Below, piece by piece: positions 1 to 5,708 of a stretch of 5,993 bases of DNA. Source of the DNA: Chloroflexota bacterium (lineage in GTDB: Bacteria; Chloroflexota; Anaerolineae; Anaerolineales; UBA11579); assembly GCA_003486225.1 (NCBI GenBank), contig DNGN01000073.1:2551-8543 (forward strand), read 5' to 3'. Below the pieces are notes generated by a model that ran no database searches, was not told where the DNA came from, and saw only the letters and a program-made list of their open reading frames with translations. How positions within the stretch are numbered: position 1 is the first letter of the stretch; each line of letters opens with the position of its first letter. Made by a program: the position numbers and the translations under genes.

Positions 1-137
1 CCCACCATAAAGATATCACCGTGCGCAAAGTTGAATAGCAGCAATACGCCATATACCATCGAGTAACCAACTGCAATCAAAGCGTAGAAGCTGCCCAATT
101 GTAGAGCATTGATTAAGTTTTGAAATATGAATTCCAT
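1..137 (-). CDS. livH: Branched-chain amino acid ABC transporter permease, LivH type (N-terminal fragment)
   Basis: This is the first 45 codons of an inner-membrane permease of the high-affinity branched-chain amino acid ABC transporter (LivH/BPD_transp_2 family); the rest lies beyond the left edge. The translation starts MEFIFQNLINALQLGS and continues through the family's hallmark N-terminal sequence, including YALIAVGYSMVYGVL at about residues 18-32 and FNFAHGDIFMV at 35-45. That pattern is typical of LivH, where the segment forms the first transmembrane helix and a following conserved loop. The ATG (135-137) was chosen because it sits at the expected family start and has an AGGAG 11 nt upstream. 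The gene follows the binding-protein gene on the same strand, separated by a 125-bp gap holding a stem-loop. It is truncated only by the window edge. Exact substrate (Leu/Ile/Val, other amino acids, or amides/urea) cannot be read from this fragment. Confidence 0.9.
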   Translation of the reverse strand, partial: MEFIFQNLINALQLGSFYALIAVGYSMVYGVLLLFNFAHGDIFMV

Positions 138-138
138 T

Positions 139-161
139 GAGAAAACTTCTCCTAGGAGAAG
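139..161 (-). promoter_or_regulatory. Palindrome and alternative hairpins over the livH ribosome binding site
   Basis: Positions 146-161 are a perfect 16-bp palindrome, CTTCTCCTAGGAGAAG, that contains the livH Shine-Dalgarno (AGGAG, complement of 149-153). In the transcript it can fold as a 6-bp stem with a CUAG loop. A second, mutually exclusive hairpin pairs GAGAA (147-151) with TTCTC (139-143) across a GUU loop. Both would bury part of the ribosome binding site. The pairing is seen directly; a regulatory role, or use as a protein-binding operator, is inference. Confidence 0.45.
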
Positions 162-213
162 AGCAGGTCAGAGAATACAATCGTGACCCGCCCTCTCGGC
201 TGGTATCCGTATG

Positions 214-248
214 AAAACGTGGTTGCTGGCAAAATGCCAGCAACCACG
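214..248 (-). terminator. Intrinsic terminator/attenuator between livK and livH
   Basis: A perfect 14-bp inverted repeat (218-231 with 235-248) is separated by a 3-nt loop and, on the minus strand, is followed directly by TTTT (complement of 214-217). It lies 14 bp past the livK stop codon and 77 bp before the permease start. The T-run is short, so termination is probably partial. A stem-loop at this place is commonly found in binding-protein-dependent transporter operons, where it keeps the binding-protein message abundant relative to the permease message by partial termination or by protecting the 3' end. The plus strand shows no T-run after the hairpin, so orientation is minus. Confidence 0.8.
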
Positions 249-262
249 CTAATTAATATAAC

Positions 263-1429
263 CTATGGGCATACCTGCTTGTAGAAAGTGAATTTGCCCT
301 CTTCACTGATCCGCACGATCACCGCACACTTGATCGGGTCACCTTCTTCAGTGAAGGTCATATTGCCGGTAATCCCTGGGAATTCTTTGATATTGGCCAT
401 TGCATCGCGCACACATTGGCGGTCCACCGCAATATCGCCGGTGATCTCACCGCAATCCTGAATGGCTTGCTTGACAATATTCATGGCATCCCATGTCAAA
501 GCGCCCACATCATCGGGCACGTAGCCATACTGGGCGTTGTATTTATCAATGAATTCTTTGGTTGCGCCTGTTGCACCTTCGGCGGCGTAGTGGCTGCTGA
601 AGAAGAGGCCGTAGCAGTCTTCACCGCACAGGTTCACGGTCTCGGCTGAGCCCCAGCTGTCGGAACCAACAATTGGCCCCTCAAATCCGAGCTCATGGGC
701 CTGCTGAACGATCAGTGCCACCTCATTGTAGTACTGCGGAGAGAAGATGAACTCAGCTCCCGAGTCAATAATCTTGGTCAGTTGAGCGCTAAAGTCCGTG
801 TCGCCTGTGGTGAAGCTCTCGAAAGCTACCACAGAACCCGCGCCATGCACATCTTCCCAACCTTTTTGGAAGAATTCTGCCAAACCCTTGGGATAGTCAC
901 TGGCGATATCATACAAGACGCCCGCTTTTGTAAAGCCAAATTCCTCGGTAACAAAATTAGCAACCACCGGGCCCTGGAATGGGTCCAGGAACGGGGTGCG
1001 GAACACCCAGGGGCGATCCAGGGTCGTATTCGGGTTGGTCGACCATGGGCTGATCATAGGGGTCTTGAGATCATTGGCAACGCCACCTGCCGGAACAGCT
1101 TGCTTGGAGGATTGCGGACCCACGATGACAAGGACTTCATCCTGGGTGATCAGTTTAGTATTCACCGCTGCAGCAGATTCACCTTTCGATTCGTTGTCCT
1201 CAATCACAAGCTCTACTTGGTATTCCTTCCCACCAACGGTGAGTACACCGCCATTTTCCTCGAGCCACATTTCAGCAGAGAACCTGGTTCCCTCACCCAC
1301 CTTCGGGATGTCTCCCGTAATTGGTGCGTTGATACCAATCTTGATGGTGCTGGGGCCGCCAGCTCCGCCACAAGCGCTCAACAGGATAAACATGATTAAA
1401 AGAAAGGGGAAAAACTTGAATTTCTTCAT
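263..1429 (-). CDS. livK: Branched-chain amino acid ABC transporter substrate-binding lipoprotein
   Basis: This 388-residue extracytoplasmic solute-binding protein of the LivJ/LivK (Peripla_BP_6) family captures the amino acid and hands it to the LivHM permease. Residues 1-20 are a lipoprotein signal: MKKFK, a hydrophobic core, and lipobox LLSAC with Cys20 as the lipidated residue, followed by a Gly-rich linker. The mature fold begins at IKIGINAPITGD (29-40). Family-typical segments follow: GPQSSKQAVPAG (104-115), ISPWSTNPN (126-134), VFRTPFLDPFQG (142-153), DYPKGLAEFF (178-187) and GSDSW (255-259). The length is normal for the family. The ATG has AGGAG 8 nt upstream and a second AAGGAG just before that. 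The protein carries six cysteines besides Cys20 (268, 272, 326, 339, 368, 387), an even number consistent with disulfides. It is first in its transcription unit, ahead of the livH-like permease, with a terminator-like hairpin between them. True ligand is not determined; the family also includes amide, urea and aromatic-acid binders. Confidence 0.93.
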   Translation of the reverse strand: MKKFKFFPFLLIMFILLSACGGAGGPSTIKIGINAPITGDIPKVGEGTRFSAEMWLEENGGVLTVGGKEYQVELVIEDNESKGESAAAVNTKLITQDEVLVIVGPQSSKQAVPAGGVANDLKTPMISPWSTNPNTTLDRPWVFRTPFLDPFQGPVVANFVTEEFGFTKAGVLYDIASDYPKGLAEFFQKGWEDVHGAGSVVAFESFTTGDTDFSAQLTKIIDSGAEFIFSPQYYNEVALIVQQAHELGFEGPIVGSDSWGSAETVNLCGEDCYGLFFSSHYAAEGATGATKEFIDKYNAQYGYVPDDVGALTWDAMNIVKQAIQDCGEITGDIAVDRQCVRDAMANIKEFPGITGNMTFTEEGDPIKCAVIVRISEEGKFTFYKQVCP

Positions 1430-1440
1430 ACTCTTGACTC

Positions 1441-1530
1441 CTAGCTCCTTAAGTAAAGCACTCTAGAGAACATTACCAATGCCGCCCAGGAAAATACGCG
1501 GGGAGCCAACCCGGCTGATAGGCGATGCAT
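1441..1530 (-). CDS. Possible 29-aa leader peptide upstream of livK
   Basis: A small ORF starting MHRLSAGLAP ends with TAG at 1441-1443, and that stop overlaps the livK Shine-Dalgarno (TAGGAG), placing it 11 nt before the livK ATG. The stop/SD overlap would allow translational coupling. Eight of its 29 residues are Leu or Val, which is only mildly above average, so it is not a clear branched-chain attenuator peptide. Its own ATG lacks a nearby Shine-Dalgarno; the strong SD upstream serves a start-stop ORF in the same frame. It may be a chance ORF. Confidence 0.2.
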   Translation of the reverse strand: MHRLSAGLAPRVFSWAALVMFSRVLYLRS

Positions 1531-1542
1531 CCGACAAAAAAA

Positions 1543-1561
1543 CTAAGCCATATCACCTCCT
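1543..1561 (-). promoter_or_regulatory. Near-perfect Shine-Dalgarno followed by a two-codon ORF in the livK leader
   Basis: On the minus strand AGGAGGTGAT (complement of 1552-1561), an exact complement of the usual 16S rRNA 3' end, runs directly into ATG GCT TAG (1543-1551) and then seven T residues (1536-1542). The spacing of GGAGG to ATG is 4 nt. It lies about 120 nt upstream of the livK start, inside the expected leader of the transcript. The frame stays open after the TAG and includes the 29-codon ORF. Ribosome loading here is plausible; a regulatory role is inference. Confidence 0.35.
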
Positions 1562-1583
1562 CTTCACTTATTACATGGTAATC

Positions 1584-1611
1584 TTTACACTAGGAATTCA
1601 ATGTATAAAAT
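1584..1611 (+). promoter_or_regulatory. Candidate sigma70-type promoter for the VOC gene
   Basis: TTTACA (1584-1589, five of six consensus bases) and TAAAAT (1606-1611, five of six) are separated by 16 bp in an AT-rich stretch. The start point would fall near 1618, some 80-130 nt upstream of the two possible VOC start codons. The promoter is identified only by box similarity; the AT-rich context makes chance matches likely. Confidence 0.35.
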
Positions 1612-1630
1612 CGTTACATAATTTTAGCAT
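1601..1630. repeat. Imperfect inverted repeat in the divergent livK/VOC promoter region
   Basis: The left arm ATGTATAAAAT (1601-1611) and the right arm ATTTTAGCAT (1621-1630) are complementary except for a small internal mismatch/bulge, with a 9-bp spacer. The arms contain the proposed -10 boxes of both divergent genes, so a dimeric regulator bound here could affect livK and the VOC gene together. AT-rich sequence makes such repeats common by chance. Confidence 0.3.
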
Positions 1631-1648
1631 AAAACTATTCGCTATAAA
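1621..1648 (-). promoter_or_regulatory. Candidate sigma70-type promoter for livK
   Basis: On the minus strand TTTATA (complement of 1643-1648, four of six consensus bases) is followed after 16 bp by TAAAAT (complement of 1621-1626, five of six). The start point would be near 1614, giving a livK leader of about 185 nt. The -35 box is weak, and other AT-rich hexamers nearby could serve instead. Confidence 0.3.
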
Positions 1649-1700
1649 CATTGCTTGTGAAACTTTATCCAAAGTGGCGGTAGCAGATCAATAAAATGGT

Positions 1701-2267
1701 ATGATGAGTAAAAAACTTAGAAACAAAACAGGGACTCGATTTACGATGACACAATCAAAACCAGTTCACAACCCCATATCCTTGCTGAATCATGGGATCG
1801 CCCAGATCGCACTCATCGTCAAAAACCTGGATGAAACCGTTGAAAACTACTGGCACACCTTTGGCATCGGCCCCTGGCACTTTTACACCTACAAAAGACC
1901 ACTGCTATCCATGAGCCGCTATTATGGCAAGGATGTAGAGAATGCGATCAGAATCGCGCTCTCAAATTTTGGGCCAACGCGCATCGAGCTGATTGAGATC
2001 AAAGAGGGAGCAACCATCCATGAAGATTTCATCAAAGAACATGGTTATGGGGTACACCATTTAGGGATCTTGGTTGAAGATATGCCCGCAGCCTTAGAAG
2101 AGGCTAGGCGAGCAGGTTTTGAAGTCATTCAGGAAGGAGCTGGCTTTGGGCCTGATGGGGATGGGCACTACGCATATCTAAGTACTGAACAGGATTTTGG
2201 GGCGATCTATGAATTGATCGAGCGCCCTAAAAGACGCCATGCCCCTGAAAAAATTTATCCGGCTTAG
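1701..2267 (+). CDS. VOC superfamily metalloprotein (glyoxalase / methylmalonyl-CoA epimerase-like)
   Basis: This is a 188-residue protein (173 if the start is ATG 1746) of the vicinal-oxygen-chelate fold, made of two beta-alpha-beta-beta-beta modules. Module one runs from GIAQIALIVKNLDETV (32-47) to IELIEI (95-100). Module two runs from GYGVHHLGILVEDM (115-128) to IYELIE (169-174). By position, the metal ligands would be Gln35, Glu96, one of His119/His120, and Glu171. Methylmalonyl-CoA epimerases usually have His at the first site, whereas human-type glyoxalase I uses Gln there, so neither activity is assured. Substrate is unknown. Neither start has a good Shine-Dalgarno: ATG 1701 and 1704 have none, and ATG 1746 has only GGGA 11 nt upstream. 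The first 15 residues are Lys/Arg-rich and AT-rich like the intergenic region, so 1746 may be the true start. It is monocistronic here, divergent from livK and convergent with the ptsI operon. Confidence 0.85.
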   Translation: MMSKKLRNKTGTRFTMTQSKPVHNPISLLNHGIAQIALIVKNLDETVENYWHTFGIGPWHFYTYKRPLLSMSRYYGKDVENAIRIALSNFGPTRIELIEIKEGATIHEDFIKEHGYGVHHLGILVEDMPAALEEARRAGFEVIQEGAGFGPDGDGHYAYLSTEQDFGAIYELIERPKRRHAPEKIYPA

Positions 2268-2360
2268 ATGTCCTGACCTTGCAAGTGAGCAACCAGTGGG
2301 TTTCGCCTTCTGGTGCTCAGGCTTCTGTTTTCTCTGCCCGTGCTGAAAAGCACCTCAACC
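2268..2360. other. Convergent intergenic gap without a clear terminator
   Basis: These 93 bp separate the stops of the VOC gene and ptsI. Two weak stem-loops are visible: 2289-2316 (GC-bulge-ACCAG with CTGGT-GC) and 2340-2353 (GTGCT with AGCAC around a GAAA loop). Neither is followed by a proper T-run on either strand. Transcripts may therefore overlap as antisense, or termination may be factor-dependent. Confidence 0.4.
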
Positions 2361-4088
2361 TCACCCCAGCTGCACTTCCGGAATCAACTCCAGTACAAGC
2401 GCACGGATCTCATTGCTATTCAATTGATTCAAAGCCAGTTCTGCCACAGCTTTGGCTTTCTCCAGCGAGATAGACTGGATCAGCAATTTTGCATATGGGA
2501 TAGCTGGGGGATTCATGCTGAATTCATCCAGGCCAAGCCCCAGCAAGATAGGGATTGCGATCAGCTCTCCCGCCATTTCCCCGCATAGCCCAACCCATTT
2601 TCCGCGCGCATGGGCCGCATCGATCACCTGTTTGATCAGGCGGAAGACCGCCGGTTGGAATCCAGAGGCGATCTGGGCAACCTTGGCATTTGTTCGGTCC
2701 GCGGCCATGGTATATTGGCTCAGGTCATTTGTGCCGATGGAAAAAAAGTCCACCACTTCAGCAAGCTGATCGGCAATTATTGCCGCTGCCGGGATTTCAA
2801 TCATAATCCCTACTTCCATCTTGTCCTGAATGAGATGTCCTTCTTGCTCCAATTCTCGACGGCATTCTTCCAATAGCGATTTTGCCTGGACCACCTCTTC
2901 CACGCTGGCCACCATCGGGAACATGAGTTTAAGGTTATTGCCCTGCCCTGCCCGCAGTGCAGCCCGCAGTTGAGGTTTAAAAAGTTGCGGACGGTTCAAA
3001 CACAAACGGATCGCACGCACCCCTAAAAATGGGTTATCTTCTTTTGGCAGGTCAATATACGGGATTTCTTTATCTCCCCCAACATCCAAAGTTCTCAGAA
3101 TGACCGGCAGTTTCCCGAAAGTATCTGCAATGGCTTTATAGCTCTGATACTGCTCCTCCTCCGTCGGCAGGCTGCTGCGTTCCAGGTAAAGGAACTCCGA
3201 ACGCAGCAGTCCCACCCCTTCTGCACCGGCTTCAAGCGCAGCACGGGCATCCTCAACATTGCCGATGTTGGCAACAATTTCAACCTGGTGCCCATCCGAG
3301 GTGATGGCTGGCTGATGGGCTACTTCTGATGCTTTTTCTTTTATCAGGAGCGATTTATCCTGCCGGAGGTGGTATTCAGATAATGTGGGGGCATCCGGGT
3401 CTACGATCACCTCTCCCGAATCACCATCCACGATCAGCTGGATACCATTGCGCAAATGCTGAACGGTGTTTCCCGCCCCGACTACCGCAGGGATTCCCAG
3501 GCTTCTGGCCAGAATGGCTGTATGCGAGGTTGCACCGCCTTTGGCAGTGCAAAATCCAAGCACATAGGTTTTATCCAGCAATATGGTATCGGATGGGGTC
3601 AGGTCATCCGCAATAATAATCGAAGGGAGGCTTAAATCTTTTGCGGGAGTATCTGACACACCCAATAAGATTCTCAGCATGCGAGCACCAACATCCCGGA
3701 TATCCAAAGCACGGGCACTCAGGTATTCATCCTCCAGAGCCTCCAGCATGCCGGCATAATTCTCCACCGCATCCGCCAAAGCCGATTCAACTTTGATCTT
3801 TTGTTCGAATACCACCGTTTTTACTGCGCTGACCAATTCGGGATCATCCAGCATCATCAGCTGTGCTTTGAAGATGGCAGCGTGTTCATCCCCGCTCTCT
3901 TTTTCTGCTTTGAGATAGATTTCGTCGAGCTGAGTTCGTGCTGTTACCTGGGCAGATTCAAATCGAGCCCACTCCACATCCGTGTCATCAATCGTTTCGC
4001 GGCGGATCTCAAGCTCTACGCGCTGATATACAAAGGCAGGACCAATGGCAATTCCATAGGAAGCAGGAATACCGGTGATTGTTTTCAT
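2361..4088 (-). CDS. ptsI: PTS Enzyme I (phosphoenolpyruvate-protein phosphotransferase)
   Basis: This cytoplasmic 575-residue enzyme transfers phosphate from PEP to HPr and releases pyruvate, the first step of the phosphotransferase system. Its length equals that of the E. coli enzyme, and key residues fall at matching positions. The N-terminal part carries the HPr-binding helices. The swivelling phosphohistidine domain has KGGATSHTAILARSLGIP with active His189. The C-terminal PEP-binding barrel has LLRSEF (Arg295), LRTLDVGGDKEIPY (331-344), the signature DFFSIGTNDLSQYTMAADR (448-464 region) and GLCGEMAGE with catalytic Cys502. Nothing is missing, so it should be active. The ATG overlaps the ptsH stop by 4 bp (ATGA), and GAGGGAG lies just upstream, inside ptsH, indicating translational coupling. 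It is last in the visible operon. No PTS Enzyme II is present in the window, so the phosphate acceptor beyond HPr (sugar EII, a dihydroxyacetone kinase, or a regulator) is unknown. Confidence 0.97.
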   Translation of the reverse strand: MKTITGIPASYGIAIGPAFVYQRVELEIRRETIDDTDVEWARFESAQVTARTQLDEIYLKAEKESGDEHAAIFKAQLMMLDDPELVSAVKTVVFEQKIKVESALADAVENYAGMLEALEDEYLSARALDIRDVGARMLRILLGVSDTPAKDLSLPSIIIADDLTPSDTILLDKTYVLGFCTAKGGATSHTAILARSLGIPAVVGAGNTVQHLRNGIQLIVDGDSGEVIVDPDAPTLSEYHLRQDKSLLIKEKASEVAHQPAITSDGHQVEIVANIGNVEDARAALEAGAEGVGLLRSEFLYLERSSLPTEEEQYQSYKAIADTFGKLPVILRTLDVGGDKEIPYIDLPKEDNPFLGVRAIRLCLNRPQLFKPQLRAALRAGQGNNLKLMFPMVASVEEVVQAKSLLEECRRELEQEGHLIQDKMEVGIMIEIPAAAIIADQLAEVVDFFSIGTNDLSQYTMAADRTNAKVAQIASGFQPAVFRLIKQVIDAAHARGKWVGLCGEMAGELIAIPILLGLGLDEFSMNPPAIPYAKLLIQSISLEKAKAVAELALNQLNSNEIRALVLELIPEVQLG

Positions 4089-4354
4089 GCTCCCTCGCCA
4101 AAATTATTTTCAACCAGCCCCACCAGGGTTGACAGCGCTTCCTCAGCATCTTCTCCTTCTGCAGCAATCGTTATCTCTGCCCCCTGATGAGCTCCCAAAG
4201 TGAGCACGTTCAGGATGCTTTTTGCGTTTGCGTTGCGGCCTTCGCAGGAAACAGTAATCGTGCTGGAAAACTTGGAAGCCGTTTGGACAAAAACTGAAGC
4301 CGGTCTGGCATGGAGACCAACCTTATGCTGAACGATCACGTTTTTTTCTGGCAT
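4085..4354 (-). CDS. ptsH: PTS phosphocarrier protein HPr
   Basis: This 89-residue cytoplasmic phosphocarrier accepts phosphate from Enzyme I on His15 and passes it to Enzyme II components or other acceptors. The active-site motif GLHARPAS spans residues 13-20 with His15 and Arg17 in place. The regulatory-site region NAKSILNVLTLG (43-54) contains Ser46, the residue phosphorylated by HPr kinase/phosphorylase in Firmicutes and others, and resembles the Bacillus-type rather than a degenerate site. Length is normal. The ATG has AGGAG 9 nt upstream, and this SD overlaps the TAG stop of the preceding acyltransferase gene, with a 12-bp gap between the genes. The stop codon overlaps the ptsI ATG. The gene is thus locked between a 2-oxoacid dehydrogenase E2 gene and ptsI. 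Canonical HPr is the best call; an NPr-like or DhaM-dedicated carrier is possible but less supported. Confidence 0.96.
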   Translation of the reverse strand: MPEKNVIVQHKVGLHARPASVFVQTASKFSSTITVSCEGRNANAKSILNVLTLGAHQGAEITIAAEGEDAEEALSTLVGLVENNFGEGA

Positions 4355-4366
4355 AGCTTTTCACTC

Positions 4367-5707
4367 CTAGTAGGTAGAGAGGATTGGATTTTCTAAAGTG
4401 TGCTGTAGATCGGTGATGAATCTTGCCGCCACGGCCCCATCCACAACCCTGTGGTCTGCAGATAATGTTATCTTCATCACCGGTCGTGAGACAATTTGCC
4501 CGTCTGCTAATGGCACTGCCTCCTGGTGAGTGTTTCCAACCGCAAGGATGGCAGCCTCAGGGGGATTGATAATGGCCTCAAACTGTTCTACCCCAAATGG
4601 GCCAAGGTTGGATATCGTAAAGGTTCCACCTTTCACTTCGCTGCTTACCAGCTTCCCTTCCCGAGCCCTGGTAGCCAGATCATCAATTTCCACGGCCAAC
4701 TGGCGGGTAGGTTTTTGGTCGGCATTCCTCACCACCGGGACAATCAAACCTGCCTCAAGCGCCACAGCAACGCCAATATTGATCTCTTTATGCAGCAAGA
4801 TCGCCTCTTCCGTGAAAGAACTATTCAACCAGGGATGCTTGCGCAAAGTCATGGCAACCATTTTCACCAGCAAAGCCGTGGCAGATATTTTGATCTCCCC
4901 CCTCTTTTCTGCATAGGTATTCATCGCTGTACGAGATTCGATGAAATTGGTCATATCCACCCTGGCAGTGAATTTGATGTGCGGAATGGTCTGGTAGCTT
5001 CTTGTCATGCGTTCGGCAATCGTGCGGCGCATCCCGATCAGGGGGATTACCTCGGGTTCCAGGCTGCCAGCCGTCTGCTGCACCATTCCCACTGGCTGAA
5101 CGGGTTGAAATGCCTCAACGTCAAATCCCTGCACCCTGCCCGACGGGCCCGTGCCAGCCACCTGGCTCAGGTCAATGCCCCGCTCCCTGGCGATCCGCCT
5201 GGCAGCAGGCGACGCGTAAACTTTTCCATCAGCACGCTTAACCGCAGCGTGGTCAGGGATCAATGCCTCGACATCCGTCTTGGTCACTTTTCCATCCCGC
5301 CCCGTGCCGGCCACCTCCGTGAGGTTGATACCGTGTGCGGCTGCCATATTCCGGGCTACGGGAGTAGCAAAAACTGTCGGGGCAGGAGCTTGCCCGGCAG
5401 GAGAACCCTCTTGCGGTTTTTCTTCCTGCTGAGATGCGGGGGGGCCAGCACCTTCTGGCAGCTTCTCGCCTGGCTCCAGGATATAGGCAATCACTGTCCC
5501 AATCGGGACCACATCTCCAACTTTAGCGGAGATTCCAGATAGGATCCCGGTCCCAGGCGATTCAACATCAATCGCGACCTTATCGGTCTCCATCACCAGG
5601 ATGATCTCGCCCTCCGAGACCTGGTCACCGTTTTGTTTTTTCCATTCCACCACAGTGCCCGTTTCCTGGTCCATATCCACTTTTGGCATGATCATTTCTA
5701 CAGCCAT
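4367..5707 (-). CDS. pdhC: Dihydrolipoamide acyltransferase (E2) of a pyruvate/2-oxoacid dehydrogenase complex, with two peripheral-subunit-binding domains
   Basis: This 446-residue E2 core protein moves the acyl group from E1-bound thiamine diphosphate via lipoyl-lysine to CoA. Residues 1-80 are one lipoyl domain, with METDKVAIDVES placing the lipoylated lysine at 43. A Pro/Ala/Glu/Gln-rich flexible linker covers about 81-112. Two E3/E1-binding domains follow in tandem, FATPVARNMAAAHGI...EAL (113-149) and YASPAARRIARERGI...EAF (164-200), sharing about 19 of 37 residues. A second linker leads to the catalytic acyltransferase domain (about 218-446) with NIGVAVALEAGLIVPVV (310-326), SNLG (366-369) and the active-site DHRVVDGA with His419. 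Most E2 proteins have a single binding domain, so the pair is unusual. The ATG is 1 bp after the E1 beta stop, with AAGG 6 nt upstream. Pyruvate dehydrogenase is most likely; acetoin or branched-chain 2-oxoacid dehydrogenase cannot be excluded without E1 alpha. Confidence 0.93.
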   Translation of the reverse strand: MAVEMIMPKVDMDQETGTVVEWKKQNGDQVSEGEIILVMETDKVAIDVESPGTGILSGISAKVGDVVPIGTVIAYILEPGEKLPEGAGPPASQQEEKPQEGSPAGQAPAPTVFATPVARNMAAAHGINLTEVAGTGRDGKVTKTDVEALIPDHAAVKRADGKVYASPAARRIARERGIDLSQVAGTGPSGRVQGFDVEAFQPVQPVGMVQQTAGSLEPEVIPLIGMRRTIAERMTRSYQTIPHIKFTARVDMTNFIESRTAMNTYAEKRGEIKISATALLVKMVAMTLRKHPWLNSSFTEEAILLHKEINIGVAVALEAGLIVPVVRNADQKPTRQLAVEIDDLATRAREGKLVSSEVKGGTFTISNLGPFGVEQFEAIINPPEAAILAVGNTHQEAVPLADGQIVSRPVMKITLSADHRVVDGAVAARFITDLQHTLENPILSTY

Positions 5708-5708
5708 A

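Noticed and set aside
16..243. Open frame of 75 codons at the left end
   Set aside because: It overlaps the livH start in another frame and the terminator hairpin; the in-frame LivH translation from ATG 135-137 is far better supported.
695..1399. Plus-strand open frame of 234 codons opposite livK
   Set aside because: It lies entirely antisense to a clear binding-protein gene and shows no family resemblance.
1430..1560. Riboswitch or T-box in the livK leader
   Set aside because: I could not find a known riboswitch core, T-box sequence or a convincing terminator/antiterminator pair; only short stems of 4-5 bp are visible.
2289..2353. Stem-loops between the VOC gene and ptsI as a bidirectional terminator
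   Set aside because: Stems are only 5-7 bp, with a long loop or bulge, and no T-run follows on either strand.
4341..4347. A7 run in ptsH codons 3-5, with similar seven-base runs in ptsI (2741-2747) and E1 beta (5939-5945), as phase-variation or slippage sites
   Set aside because: They encode conserved or ordinary Lys/Phe codons, frames are intact, and such runs occur in several genes here without any pattern.
4526..5542. Long plus-strand open frame (338 codons) opposite the E2 gene
   Set aside because: It is an antisense shadow of a fully conserved E2 coding sequence; the translation is rich in His, Arg, Cys and Pro with no recognisable domain and no good ribosome binding site.
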